NCBI RefSeq assembly: GCF_003004785.1
Contig: NZ_PVZS01000007.1
Span: 144,204 to 208,203 of the forward strand
Source of the DNA: Alsobacter soli
Lineage (GTDB): Bacteria; Pseudomonadota; Alphaproteobacteria; Rhizobiales; Beijerinckiaceae
DNA length: 64,000 bases
Reading direction: 5' to 3'
Below are positions 17,063 to 24,925 of this stretch, one piece after another. Position numbers and translations under genes: made by a program. The notes under the pieces are model-generated. The model did no database searches. It was not told the DNA's origin and saw only the letters and a list, made by a program, of their open reading frames with translations. Every line of letters begins with the position of its first letter. Position 1 is the stretch's first letter.

Positions 17063-17896
17063 ATGAAGCCCATCGCCACCCTCGCCCTCGCGGCGGCCGC
17101 CCTGGCTGCGAGCGCGTCGCTTGCGGCCGCGCAGACCGCGCCTGACCGCATCAAGCAGGCCGGCAAGCTCGTGATCGCGACCTTCCCGAACTATGCGCCG
17201 ATCACCTACAAGGACCCCGGCTCCAACACGCTGACGGGCTTCGACATCGACCTGGGCGAGGCGATCGCCAAGACGCTCGGCGTCAAGGCCGAGTGGCAGG
17301 AGATCGCCTTCGCGCAGATGCTGCCGTCCTTGCAGACAGGCCGCGTCGACATGGTGATGGCCGGCATGAGCGACCTGCCGACCCGCCGCGAGGTGGCGGA
17401 TTTCGTCGATTACATGACCTCGGGCGCACAGTTCTACACGATCACGGCGCTCGCCAACGAGATCAAGTCGCCGGCCGACCTGTGCGGCAAGAGCGTGGGC
17501 GCGAGCCGCTCCACCAACTGGCCCCAGCAGATCGGCGACTGGAGCAAGGCCAACTGCGAAGGCAAGGGCAAGCCCGCGATCACCGTTGTCGGCACCGAGG
17601 GATCCGTCGACGCCCGCACGCAGCTGAAGACCCAGCGCCTGCAGGCGGCCGTGCAGGGCAACGAGACCCTGCCCTATTTCCAGAAGCTCGAGCCCAACAC
17701 CTATGTGCCTCTGGGCAAGGCGTTCACGCAATCGCTGGTCGGCATCCCGTTCACCAAGGCCGAGGGCGGCCTGCGCGACGCCGTGAAGGGCGCTCTCGAG
17801 AAGCTGCAGGCCGACGGCACCTACGACCAGCTCCTCGCCAAGTACGGCCTTCAGGACAACGCGCTGAAGCCGATCTCGATCAACAAGGGCGAGTGA
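17063..17896 (+). CDS. polar amino-acid ABC transporter substrate-binding protein (SBP family 3)
   Basis: A 277-aa precursor with signal peptide MKPIATLALAAAALAASASL (cut after AAA). The mature protein is a type II binding fold with GFDIDLGEAIAKTLGVKAEWQEIAF and RVDMVMAGMSDLPTRREVADF, the SBP_bac_3 hallmark. It has one cysteine pair (DLCGKS, ANCEGK). Ligand is an amino acid or derivative. GGAGG at 17051 is a strong ribosome-binding site. It closes the transport operon begun at 15361. Confidence 0.92.
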   Translation: MKPIATLALAAAALAASASLAAAQTAPDRIKQAGKLVIATFPNYAPITYKDPGSNTLTGFDIDLGEAIAKTLGVKAEWQEIAFAQMLPSLQTGRVDMVMAGMSDLPTRREVADFVDYMTSGAQFYTITALANEIKSPADLCGKSVGASRSTNWPQQIGDWSKANCEGKGKPAITVVGTEGSVDARTQLKTQRLQAAVQGNETLPYFQKLEPNTYVPLGKAFTQSLVGIPFTKAEGGLRDAVKGALEKLQADGTYDQLLAKYGLQDNALKPISINKGE

Positions 17897-17910
17897 GGCA
17901 TCGGACAGCC

Positions 17911-18435
17911 ATGAGCCCCGCGCAGCCGCCGATCCGCGACGCCGCCCCGTGCGACGCCGCGGCGATCGCGCGGCTGCACAACGCGCTATGGCATGAAACC
18001 TACGCCGTCCTGGCGCCCCCGGAAGTGCGCCAGGCGATGACGGAGGAAATCCGGCTCGAGCGCTGGCGGGCCCTGCTGGGCGGCCCTGGGCCGCATGCGG
18101 CGCTGGTCGCCGGAAGCGGTCCGGACCTGGCAGGCTTCGCGCTTCTGGGTCCCCCGACGGAGGCGATTTTCGGCGGCCGGTGCGAGGTCAAGCACCTGTT
18201 TGTCCGACGCGACCGGCAGGGCGAGGGACTGGGCAGGCGCCTGATGGCCGAAGCAGCGCATCGAGCGGTCCACTTCGGCTTTTCGGGCCTGGGACTCGGG
18301 GTCGTGGATGGCAACGACGGCGCGATCGCCTTCTACGCCGCATTGGGAGGGGTCCGCGCTGCTCCTACATCGACCCCGGCCCACGCTGGCGGTCAAGAAA
18401 TTGGCTGTTCACCTGGGACGATCTCGGCCGTCTGA
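17911..18435 (+). CDS. GNAT family N-acetyltransferase, 3' end apparently frameshifted
   Basis: A 174-aa protein whose first ~145 residues are a GNAT fold: KHLFVRRDRQGEGLGRRLM is the acetyl-CoA pyrophosphate loop and DGNDGAIAFYAALGG the fourth motif. After GG at ~18348 the sequence turns low-complexity (APTSTPAHAGGQ). In the reading frame one base earlier the DNA encodes CSYIDPGPRWRSRNWLFTWDDL to a stop at 18473, which is what GNAT proteins of this type normally have there. A one-base loss in the G-rich run 18345-18352 explains both. It follows the amino-acid ABC genes by 14 bp; the acetylated substrate is unknown. Confidence 0.75.
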   Translation: MSPAQPPIRDAAPCDAAAIARLHNALWHETYAVLAPPEVRQAMTEEIRLERWRALLGGPGPHAALVAGSGPDLAGFALLGPPTEAIFGGRCEVKHLFVRRDRQGEGLGRRLMAEAAHRAVHFGFSGLGLGVVDGNDGAIAFYAALGGVRAAPTSTPAHAGGQEIGCSPGTISAV

Positions 18436-18485
18436 GCCGCGGCCAGGAACGTCAGGGGACCCATCGCGACTGACCCCCAAGGCTC

Positions 18486-19544
18486 CTACCGATGCGCCGA
18501 CGGCTGGAGGTGAAGGCGCATCAGGATGTCCTGGTTATAGTTGCCGAAGCCGCGGCCGAAGATGTTCACCCCGCCGGGACGCGCAGCATGCGGGTCGATC
18601 CCGATGCGCAGGCGAATGGAATGGTGCTCCGCCAACGAAAGATCGCCCAGCGAGACATTCGATAGCTTGACGTCATTCATGAAAGTCCCGTCGGGCGTCA
18701 CCCGCCAGTGCGTCAGCACGCCGTACTGCGAGCCCTCCAGCTTCCACCACCGCGGCGTCAGCGCGCCGCGCTGGTCGCCGTAGTCGCCCGGGCAGGTCCA
18801 GGCGCCGATCTCGACGCCGTTCACCCAAAGGCTGATGTCGGAGGGCCAGTCGGTGTTGGTTCCGGGCACCTCCGACGAGAGCTCCATCACGAACTCAAGG
18901 GCGGCGAGATCGGTCTTGAGCACCTTGGCGTTGTTGGGGAACTTGTATTCCACGAAGCCGCGGCCGAACCAGATCAGGGCCGCCTGCACCCGGCATGGGT
19001 CCAGGAAGAGGTCCGGGACATCCAGCAGTCCCATGATGCTCTGGGTCGAGCACATGCCGCAGGGCGCCGAGACGTCGTAGCTCGTGTAGAGTCCGAGCGG
19101 CATCTCGACCTCGATCATGTTCCGGTCGCGGTTCGGGTCCTCCGCGTCCAGGCGGACGACGATCTCGTCGAAACGCGCGGAGCAGATCTTCTGCTGGCCC
19201 TTCGCGGCCTTTCTGACCTCCGTGAGGATGAGCTCGGCGTCCTCGAGGATCTGGACATTCGTGGCGATCGTGGACTGCGGCAGCTCGAGCTTTTCGGCGA
19301 TCTGGTTGACGTTGAGGGCGCCGCTTCGCCGCAGCAGCCGCAGGATGCGGACGCGCACCGGCGAGGCCAATCCGCGGATCACGCCGAGGTGGCGTTCCGG
19401 GTTCACCACCAGGAAGCTGCGCCCGGGCTCCCGGGCTTCAGCTTCCGGCCGCGGCGGGTCGGACGGGCTTCTCGGCTTGTCCTCGCGATCGAGCATCGGC
19501 GTGGGCTCCATCCCGGACGGCGGAGGTCCGCCGCCCGGGAGCAT
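18486..19544 (-). CDS. ArsR-type winged-helix regulator with large C-terminal sensor domain
   Basis: A 352-aa protein. Residues ~50-120 are a winged helix of the ArsR/HTH_20 type (LASPVRVRILRLLRRSG, then LNVNQIAEKLELPQSTIATNVQILEDAELI). The remaining ~230 residues look like a beta-rich domain with CGMCSTQS, DWPSDISLWVNGVEIGAWTCPGDYGD and RPGGVNIFGRGFG, found attached to ArsR-type helices in other sugar-gene clusters. It is the last gene after the GH51 enzyme (3 bp apart) and is the likely repressor of the arabinan operon, with the C-terminal part sensing sugar. An earlier start region is Pro-rich, so the exact start is uncertain. Confidence 0.75.
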   Translation of the reverse strand: MLPGGGPPPSGMEPTPMLDREDKPRSPSDPPRPEAEAREPGRSFLVVNPERHLGVIRGLASPVRVRILRLLRRSGALNVNQIAEKLELPQSTIATNVQILEDAELILTEVRKAAKGQQKICSARFDEIVVRLDAEDPNRDRNMIEVEMPLGLYTSYDVSAPCGMCSTQSIMGLLDVPDLFLDPCRVQAALIWFGRGFVEYKFPNNAKVLKTDLAALEFVMELSSEVPGTNTDWPSDISLWVNGVEIGAWTCPGDYGDQRGALTPRWWKLEGSQYGVLTHWRVTPDGTFMNDVKLSNVSLGDLSLAEHHSIRLRIGIDPHAARPGGVNIFGRGFGNYNQDILMRLHLQPSAHR

Positions 19545-19547
19545 GTC

Positions 19548-21092
19548 TCAGCGGGGCGCGAGGCGGATCACGTTCCACGAGGCCGGCTTCAGGGTGACCC
19601 GAACCTTTCCGCCGTCCACCACGACGCCCTCCAGCGGCGCGGGCGAGACCCGCTCCGGCGCATCCTTGCTGTTGATCGCCTGCAGGTCGTCATGGCGCAG
19701 TTCGAGCGCCTCCTCGACCGTCAGCGCTCCGAAGCCGCGGGCGTCGATGCTGGCCTCGAGCTCCTGCTTGACGTCGCGGTTCAGGAGGAACAGCGACAAT
19801 CCTCCCTTCTCGTCGGACACCGCCGCGACCTTCAGGTAGGCCACGTTCGAGACCGGGAAGGACAGCTCCTGCTGCCCGCGCGGGTCGTAGTACTCGGCGT
19901 CGTAGCCTTCGCTCTCGACCTGGGCGCGCAGCACCTTGCCGCGGCCGTGTTTCGACATCTGGGCGAAGGGATGGAAGATGGTCTGGCGCCAGGCGGGACC
20001 GCCCGTTTCCGTCATGATCGGCGCGATCACGTTGACGAGCTGCGCCAGGCAGGCGGACTTCACCCGGTCGGCATGGTTGAGGAGGGAGATGCAGGCTCCG
20101 CCGAAGGCGAGCGCATCCTCCATGGTGTAGATCTCTTCCAGGATCGGCGGCGCGATCGGCCAGCCCTCCTTCACCCGGTCCTGGCGCTTGCGGCGGGTCC
20201 GGTACCACACGTTCCACTCGTCGAAGCTGAGCATGATGCGCTTGGTCGAGCGGCGGCGGGCGGCGACGCCGTCGGCGATCGCCACGACCTCGTCGATGAA
20301 GTTGTCCATGAGGTCGGGCGAGGCCAGGAAGGAGGCCGTGTCGCCCTTGTAGTTGTTCAGGTAGGTGTGCAGCGAGATGTAGTCGGCATGCTCGAAGGTG
20401 TGCTCGAGCACCTCGTCCTCCCAGCGGCCGTAGGTCGGCATGTTACGCGCGGAGGAGCCGCAGGCGGCCAGCTCGATGCTGGGGTCGATCCAGCGCATCA
20501 TCTTGGCCGCTTCCTTGGCGACCAGGCCGTATTGCGTGGCGGTCTTGTACTCCATCTGCCAGGGGCCATCCATCTCGTTGCCCAGGCACCAGAACTTGAC
20601 GTCGTGGGGCTTCTCCCAGCCGTGCTTGCGGCGCAGATCGGACCAGTAGGTGCCGCCAGGATGGTTGCAGTATTCGACCAGGTTGCGCGCCGCGTCCCCG
20701 GCGCGGGTGCCCAGGTTCACCGCCATCATGGGCTCGACGCCGGCCGCCTTGCACCAGTCCATGAATTCATTGGTGCCGAAAGTGTTGGGCTCGGTGGTGA
20801 ACCAGGCGAGATCGAGGCGCGTTGGGCGCTCCTCCACCGGGCCGACGCCGTCCTCCCAATTGTAGCCGGAGACGAAATTGCCTCCCGGGTAGCGCATGAT
20901 GGTGGGGCCGAGCTCGCGCACGAGGTCGAGCACGTCGCGGCGGAAGCCCTTCTCGTCCGCGGTCGGATGGCCGGGCTCGTAGATGCCGCCATACACGCAG
21001 CGGCCGAGATGCTCCACGAATGCGCCGAACAGGCGCGGGTCCGTGTGTCCGATCGCGAAGTCGCGATCCATGAGGACGTTGGCTTTTCTCAT
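19548..21092 (-). CDS. alpha-L-arabinofuranosidase, GH51
   Basis: A 514-aa intracellular glycoside hydrolase. The N-terminal (beta/alpha)8 barrel opens with GAFVEHLGRCVYGGIYEPGH. Acid/base Glu is in CLGNEMDGPW (~E173) and nucleophile Glu in SFDEWNVWYR (~E291), both intact. The C-terminal ~150 residues form the usual beta-sandwich (NVIRLAPR end). Length is typical of GH51. It releases arabinose from arabino-oligosaccharides brought in by the ABC system encoded just upstream. No signal peptide, consistent with cytoplasmic action after uptake. Confidence 0.93.
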   Translation of the reverse strand: MRKANVLMDRDFAIGHTDPRLFGAFVEHLGRCVYGGIYEPGHPTADEKGFRRDVLDLVRELGPTIMRYPGGNFVSGYNWEDGVGPVEERPTRLDLAWFTTEPNTFGTNEFMDWCKAAGVEPMMAVNLGTRAGDAARNLVEYCNHPGGTYWSDLRRKHGWEKPHDVKFWCLGNEMDGPWQMEYKTATQYGLVAKEAAKMMRWIDPSIELAACGSSARNMPTYGRWEDEVLEHTFEHADYISLHTYLNNYKGDTASFLASPDLMDNFIDEVVAIADGVAARRRSTKRIMLSFDEWNVWYRTRRKRQDRVKEGWPIAPPILEEIYTMEDALAFGGACISLLNHADRVKSACLAQLVNVIAPIMTETGGPAWRQTIFHPFAQMSKHGRGKVLRAQVESEGYDAEYYDPRGQQELSFPVSNVAYLKVAAVSDEKGGLSLFLLNRDVKQELEASIDARGFGALTVEEALELRHDDLQAINSKDAPERVSPAPLEGVVVDGGKVRVTLKPASWNVIRLAPR

Positions 21093-21124
21093 CGGGGTCT
21101 CCGTCGAAGGCTTGTTCCGGAAGC

Positions 21125-21943
21125 TCAGGCGCTGAAGGCCGGCGTCGCGTCGGGCGTCAGGACGGCCTCGCGCAGCTGGCGTGAATAGGGGTGCTGGGGC
21201 GCGGCCAGCACGGCGCGGGCCTCGCCCGCCTCCACCACGGCGCCCTTCTGCATGATGATGATGCGGTCGCTGATGGAGTAGGCCGTGGCCAGGTCGTGCG
21301 TGATGTAGATGATCGAGATGCCAAGGTCGTCCCGCAGGGCCTTGAACAGGGTGACGATGGCCATGCGCAGCGAGGCGTCGACCATGGAGACGGGCTCGTC
21401 GGCGACGATCAGCTTCGGGCTGGACACGAGCGCGCGCGCGATCGCCACGCGCTGCAGCTGCCCCCCGGAGAGCTCGTGGGGGAAGCGGCCCTTCACCTCG
21501 GCCAGCGAAAGCCCGACCTTGCGCAGCGCCTCGTCCGCCAGCCGCTCCGCGCCAGCCTCGTCCGTCGCGCCCCCGAAGCGGCGCGCCGTGAGGAGAAGGT
21601 AGCGGTCGAGCCGCTTCAGCGGGTTGAACGCCTCGAAGGGGTTCTGGAAGATCGGCTGCACGGCGTGCATGAAGCGCATCCGGTCCTCCCGGGTGCGCAG
21701 GGCGCCGACATCCAGCCCATTGAAGGTCAGCGCTCCGGCCGTAGGGCGCTCGACGCCGAGGATCATGCGGGCCGTGGTCGACTTGCCGCTGCCGGACTCG
21801 CCGATGATGGTGAAGATCTCGGGCCGGTCCTGCCGGATGGCGAAGGACAGGTCCTTCACGGCCTCGACCTTGCGGGAGGTGAAGAAGCCGCCCCGCGTGA
21901 ATGTCTTGGACACGTGGTCGAGCCGCAGCAGGTCCCCGCTCAT
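21125..21943 (-). CDS. oligosaccharide/peptide-type ABC transporter ATP-binding protein (second ATPase)
   Basis: A 272-aa ATPase of the OppF/DppF class: Walker [10 protein letters not shown] at ~47-55, QPIFQNPFEAFNPLKRLD Q-loop, LSGGQLQRVAIARAL signature, LIVADEPVSMVDASLR Walker B. The start at 21943 overlaps the preceding ATPase stop by ATGA. It pairs with 21940-22992 as the two ATPase subunits of the importer serving the arabinofuranosidase. Confidence 0.93.
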   Translation of the reverse strand: MSGDLLRLDHVSKTFTRGGFFTSRKVEAVKDLSFAIRQDRPEIFTIIGESGSGKSTTARMILGVERPTAGALTFNGLDVGALRTREDRMRFMHAVQPIFQNPFEAFNPLKRLDRYLLLTARRFGGATDEAGAERLADEALRKVGLSLAEVKGRFPHELSGGQLQRVAIARALVSSPKLIVADEPVSMVDASLRMAIVTLFKALRDDLGISIIYITHDLATAYSISDRIIIMQKGAVVEAGEARAVLAAPQHPYSRQLREAVLTPDATPAFSA

Positions 21944-22992
21944 GCGGCTGCTCCCGGGTTCACGGCATGGCAGGCCACGCGATGGCCGGGCAGCGTCTCC
22001 ACCATGGGCGGGACCTGCCGGGAGCAGATATCCATGGCCAGGGGGCAGCGGGGATGGAAGCGGCATCCCGGCGGCGGGTCCGCGAGGTTGGGCGGGCTTC
22101 CCTCCAGGCTCTTGCGCGGCGTGTCGTCGCCGATGCGCGGCAGGCTGCCGATGAGGTAGGTCGTGTAGGGATGCAGCGGGCGGGCGAAGACCTCGGGCGT
22201 GGGCGCCTCCTCCACGAGCCGCCCGCCATACATGATGCCGAGCCGGTCGGTGAGATGGGCGTGCACGCCCATGTCGTGCGTCACGAACAGGACGGACGAG
22301 CCCATCTCGCGCTGGATGCCGCGGATCATGCCGAGCACGTCCTTCTGCACGATGACGTCCAGCGCCGTCGTGGGTTCGTCGGCGATGATGAACTCGGGCT
22401 TACAGATGGTGGCGAGCGCGATGGTGACGCGCTGGCGCATGCCGCCCGAGAGCTCGTGCGGATAGGCGCGCAGCACGGCGGGATCGAGCCGCACCCGCGA
22501 GACGTGGTCGGCGACCCGCTCCTCGAACGCCCTGCGGGAGCCGCCGATGTGCCGCCACGCGAAGTCCCGGAACGTGTCGATGACCCGGCGCATCGGGTTC
22601 AGCACGTTCATCGAGCCCTGCATGACGTAGGACAGGTGGCGCCAGCGCACCCTCTCCAACACCTCCGGCGGGGCGGCGTGCAGGCCGGGATAGTCCGGCA
22701 GGAAGCTGAAGCGGATCGAGCCGCCGACCACCTCCAGCGGCGGCTTGATGGCGCCCGCGATGGTCTTGATCAGCGTGGTCTTGCCGGAGCTGGATTCCCC
22801 CGCGAGGCCGTAGATCTCGTTGCGGCGCACGTCGAAGGTGACGCCGTCCACGGCGCGCACGTCCCGGCTCACGCCGAAATGGTGCGTCCGGAAATGGGCC
22901 TGCACGTCCCTGACCTGCAGCACCGGCTCGGTCGAGGCGGCGGCGCTGGCGACAGGCGTCATGGGCTGCTTCAGGGCGACGGGACCGCTCAT
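21940..22992 (-). CDS. oligosaccharide/peptide-type ABC transporter ATP-binding protein (first ATPase)
   Basis: A 350-aa OppD/DppD-class ATPase. The Walker A reads GESSSGKTT, with Ser in place of the usual middle Gly. The signature [14 protein letters not shown] and Walker [14 protein letters not shown] are canonical. A C-terminal extension has the oligopeptide-transporter pattern PPGCRFHPRCPLAMDIC. The ATG at 22992 overlaps the permease stop (ATGA), so it is coupled to both neighbours. Confidence 0.93.
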   Translation of the reverse strand: MSGPVALKQPMTPVASAAASTEPVLQVRDVQAHFRTHHFGVSRDVRAVDGVTFDVRRNEIYGLAGESSSGKTTLIKTIAGAIKPPLEVVGGSIRFSFLPDYPGLHAAPPEVLERVRWRHLSYVMQGSMNVLNPMRRVIDTFRDFAWRHIGGSRRAFEERVADHVSRVRLDPAVLRAYPHELSGGMRQRVTIALATICKPEFIIADEPTTALDVIVQKDVLGMIRGIQREMGSSVLFVTHDMGVHAHLTDRLGIMYGGRLVEEAPTPEVFARPLHPYTTYLIGSLPRIGDDTPRKSLEGSPPNLADPPPGCRFHPRCPLAMDICSRQVPPMVETLPGHRVACHAVNPGAAA

Positions 22993-23855
22993 CGCGCGCC
23001 TCCCCCCATGCGGCTCAGCCGGCTGCGCGGGTCGATGTACTCGTTCATCGATACGGCGAGCAGGAAGAGCCCGACGAAGGCCATGATCACCACCGCCACC
23101 GGGAAGGCGATCCACCACCAGACGCCGGCCACCATGGCGGTGTGCTGGTTGGCCCAGTAGATCATGCCGCCGATGGTCGGGGTGTTGATGTCCGTGAAGC
23201 CCAGGACGGAGAGCGTCACCTCGAGCCCGATGGACCAGTTCATGTTGTTCATCGTGGTCGAGAACACGATGGGCATGACGTAGGGCAGGTGCTCCCGCGC
23301 CAGGATCTCGCGCGTCGTCATCCCGGAGAAGACGGCCGTCTGCGTGAACTCGCGCGTTTTCAGGCTCATCGCCACGGAGCGGATCAGGCGCGCGTCATAG
23401 GCCCAGCCGAGCGCGGCCATGATCACCGCCAGCAGCAGCCAGCTCATGCTGTCGCGCAGCACGAAGTAGAACAGCACCAGCAGCGGAAAGAGCGGGATGA
23501 CGATGAAGGTGTCGTTCACCGCCATCAGGGCGCGGTCGATCCAGCCGCCCTTGTAGCCGCTGAGCAGGCCGATCACGAGCGACAGCACGCGGCTGATGAC
23601 GGCCACGGTGAGGCCGAAGAGCAGCGTGTTGCGGATGGCGACCGTCAGCTGCCAGAACACGTCCTGCCCGCGCGAGGTCGTGCCGAACCAGTACTCCGCG
23701 GAGGGCGGGACGTCCGGCGCCACCACGTAGACGTCGGTCGGCGGGTAGGGCGAGAAGAAGGACAGTCCCGCCAGCCCGATCACGATCCCGACCAGGATGA
23801 TCCCGATCCGGAACTCGAGGTTGTACTTGAGGAGGTCGCGCAGGATCGCCAGCAT
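22989..23855 (-). CDS. oligosaccharide/peptide-type ABC transporter permease (DppC-like)
   Basis: A 288-aa permease with an N-terminal anchor helix (IGIILVGIVIGLAGLSFF), the periplasmic segment SAEYWFGTTSRGQDVFWQL typical of OppC/DppC, and four or five further helices. The EAA-type loop is around FSGMTTREILAREHLPYVMP. It overlaps the DppB-like stop by ATGA and forms the heterodimeric channel with it. Confidence 0.92.
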   Translation of the reverse strand: MLAILRDLLKYNLEFRIGIILVGIVIGLAGLSFFSPYPPTDVYVVAPDVPPSAEYWFGTTSRGQDVFWQLTVAIRNTLLFGLTVAVISRVLSLVIGLLSGYKGGWIDRALMAVNDTFIVIPLFPLLVLFYFVLRDSMSWLLLAVIMAALGWAYDARLIRSVAMSLKTREFTQTAVFSGMTTREILAREHLPYVMPIVFSTTMNNMNWSIGLEVTLSVLGFTDINTPTIGGMIYWANQHTAMVAGVWWWIAFPVAVVIMAFVGLFLLAVSMNEYIDPRSRLSRMGGGAR

Positions 23856-24859
23856 CAGCGCACCTGCACGCGGGGATCGAGGAGCGGGTACAGCAGGTCG
23901 ATGGCGAGCACGCCGATCGACACGCCCAGGATCGAGATCGTGGTGACCCCGAGCACCAGGCCGTAGTCGCCGGCGTAGACCGCGTCGACCAGCAGCGTGC
24001 CCACGCCCGGGTAGCCGAACACCTTCTCGGTGATGATGGCGCCGTTGAAGATGCCGCCGAGCGACATGGCGAGGCCGGTCACCTGCGGGCCCAGCGCGTT
24101 GCGCATCACGTAGGAGCCCAGGATGCGCTCCCGGTTCACCCCGCCGAGTTCGGCGAACTGGACGTAGTCCTCCGTGACGATGTTGGACACGAGGGAGCGC
24201 ATGCCCAAAAACCAGCTGCCCACGCCGATGAGGATCAAGGACAGGGCCGGCAGGATCGAGTGGAGGAGGACGCTGGACGCGTAGGCCCAGGTCCAGCCCT
24301 GGGGCAGGTTCATGGCCGAGCCGCCGTTGATCGGCAGCACTGGCCAGACGAAGCCGAAGACGATCAGCAGCACCAGGGCGACGATGTAGTACGGGATGGG
24401 ATGGAGGCCCATGGCCACCACGCCCATCAGCTTGAGCGCGCGGTTGCGCTGGTAGTAGCCGGCGAGCCCGCCAAGCAGGTTGCCGAGCGCCCAGGTCACC
24501 ACCGTGGACACGATCAGCAGCCCCATGGTCCAGGGCAGCGCCCGCCCGATCAGGGCCGACACCGGCGTCGGGAAGGCCGAGAGGGAGGGGCCGAAGTCGG
24601 CCCGCAGGATCCGGGACCAGAACGTCAGGTACTGCTGGCTCCAGGATCCGCCGAGCCCGTAGAGCTCCTTCAGGGACTGGCGCATCTGCTCGATCGCCTC
24701 CGGCGCCGTGTTGCCGAAGGAGGTGGCGGCCGAGATCGACTGCTCGACAGGGTCGATGGGCGTGGCGTGCGTGACCACATAGGCGAGGTTCACGCCAATG
24801 AAGACCACCAGGACGAACTGTCCGAGACGCTTGGCGAGGTAGGCGAGATAGCCGCTCAT
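23855..24859 (-). CDS. oligosaccharide/peptide-type ABC transporter permease (DppB-like)
   Basis: A 334-aa permease beginning MSGYLAYLAKRLGQFVLVVF, the characteristic first helix of OppB/DppB proteins, with about six helices and GVNRERILGSYVMRNALGPQVTG as the ATPase-contact loop. It is the first channel gene after the 24926 binding protein (66-bp gap) and is coupled to the DppC-like gene. Confidence 0.92.
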   Translation of the reverse strand: MSGYLAYLAKRLGQFVLVVFIGVNLAYVVTHATPIDPVEQSISAATSFGNTAPEAIEQMRQSLKELYGLGGSWSQQYLTFWSRILRADFGPSLSAFPTPVSALIGRALPWTMGLLIVSTVVTWALGNLLGGLAGYYQRNRALKLMGVVAMGLHPIPYYIVALVLLIVFGFVWPVLPINGGSAMNLPQGWTWAYASSVLLHSILPALSLILIGVGSWFLGMRSLVSNIVTEDYVQFAELGGVNRERILGSYVMRNALGPQVTGLAMSLGGIFNGAIITEKVFGYPGVGTLLVDAVYAGDYGLVLGVTTISILGVSIGVLAIDLLYPLLDPRVQVR

Positions 24860-24925
24860 GAGCCTTCCGGATGTGCGGGGGCTTGCGGGCGGCGAGGCCG
24901 CCGCCCGGCGATGGCGCGGGGCGCC

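Noticed and set aside
18708..21188. 826-codon plus-strand frame opposite the ArsR-type regulator and GH51
   Set aside because: Antisense of two well-supported genes; no domain seen.
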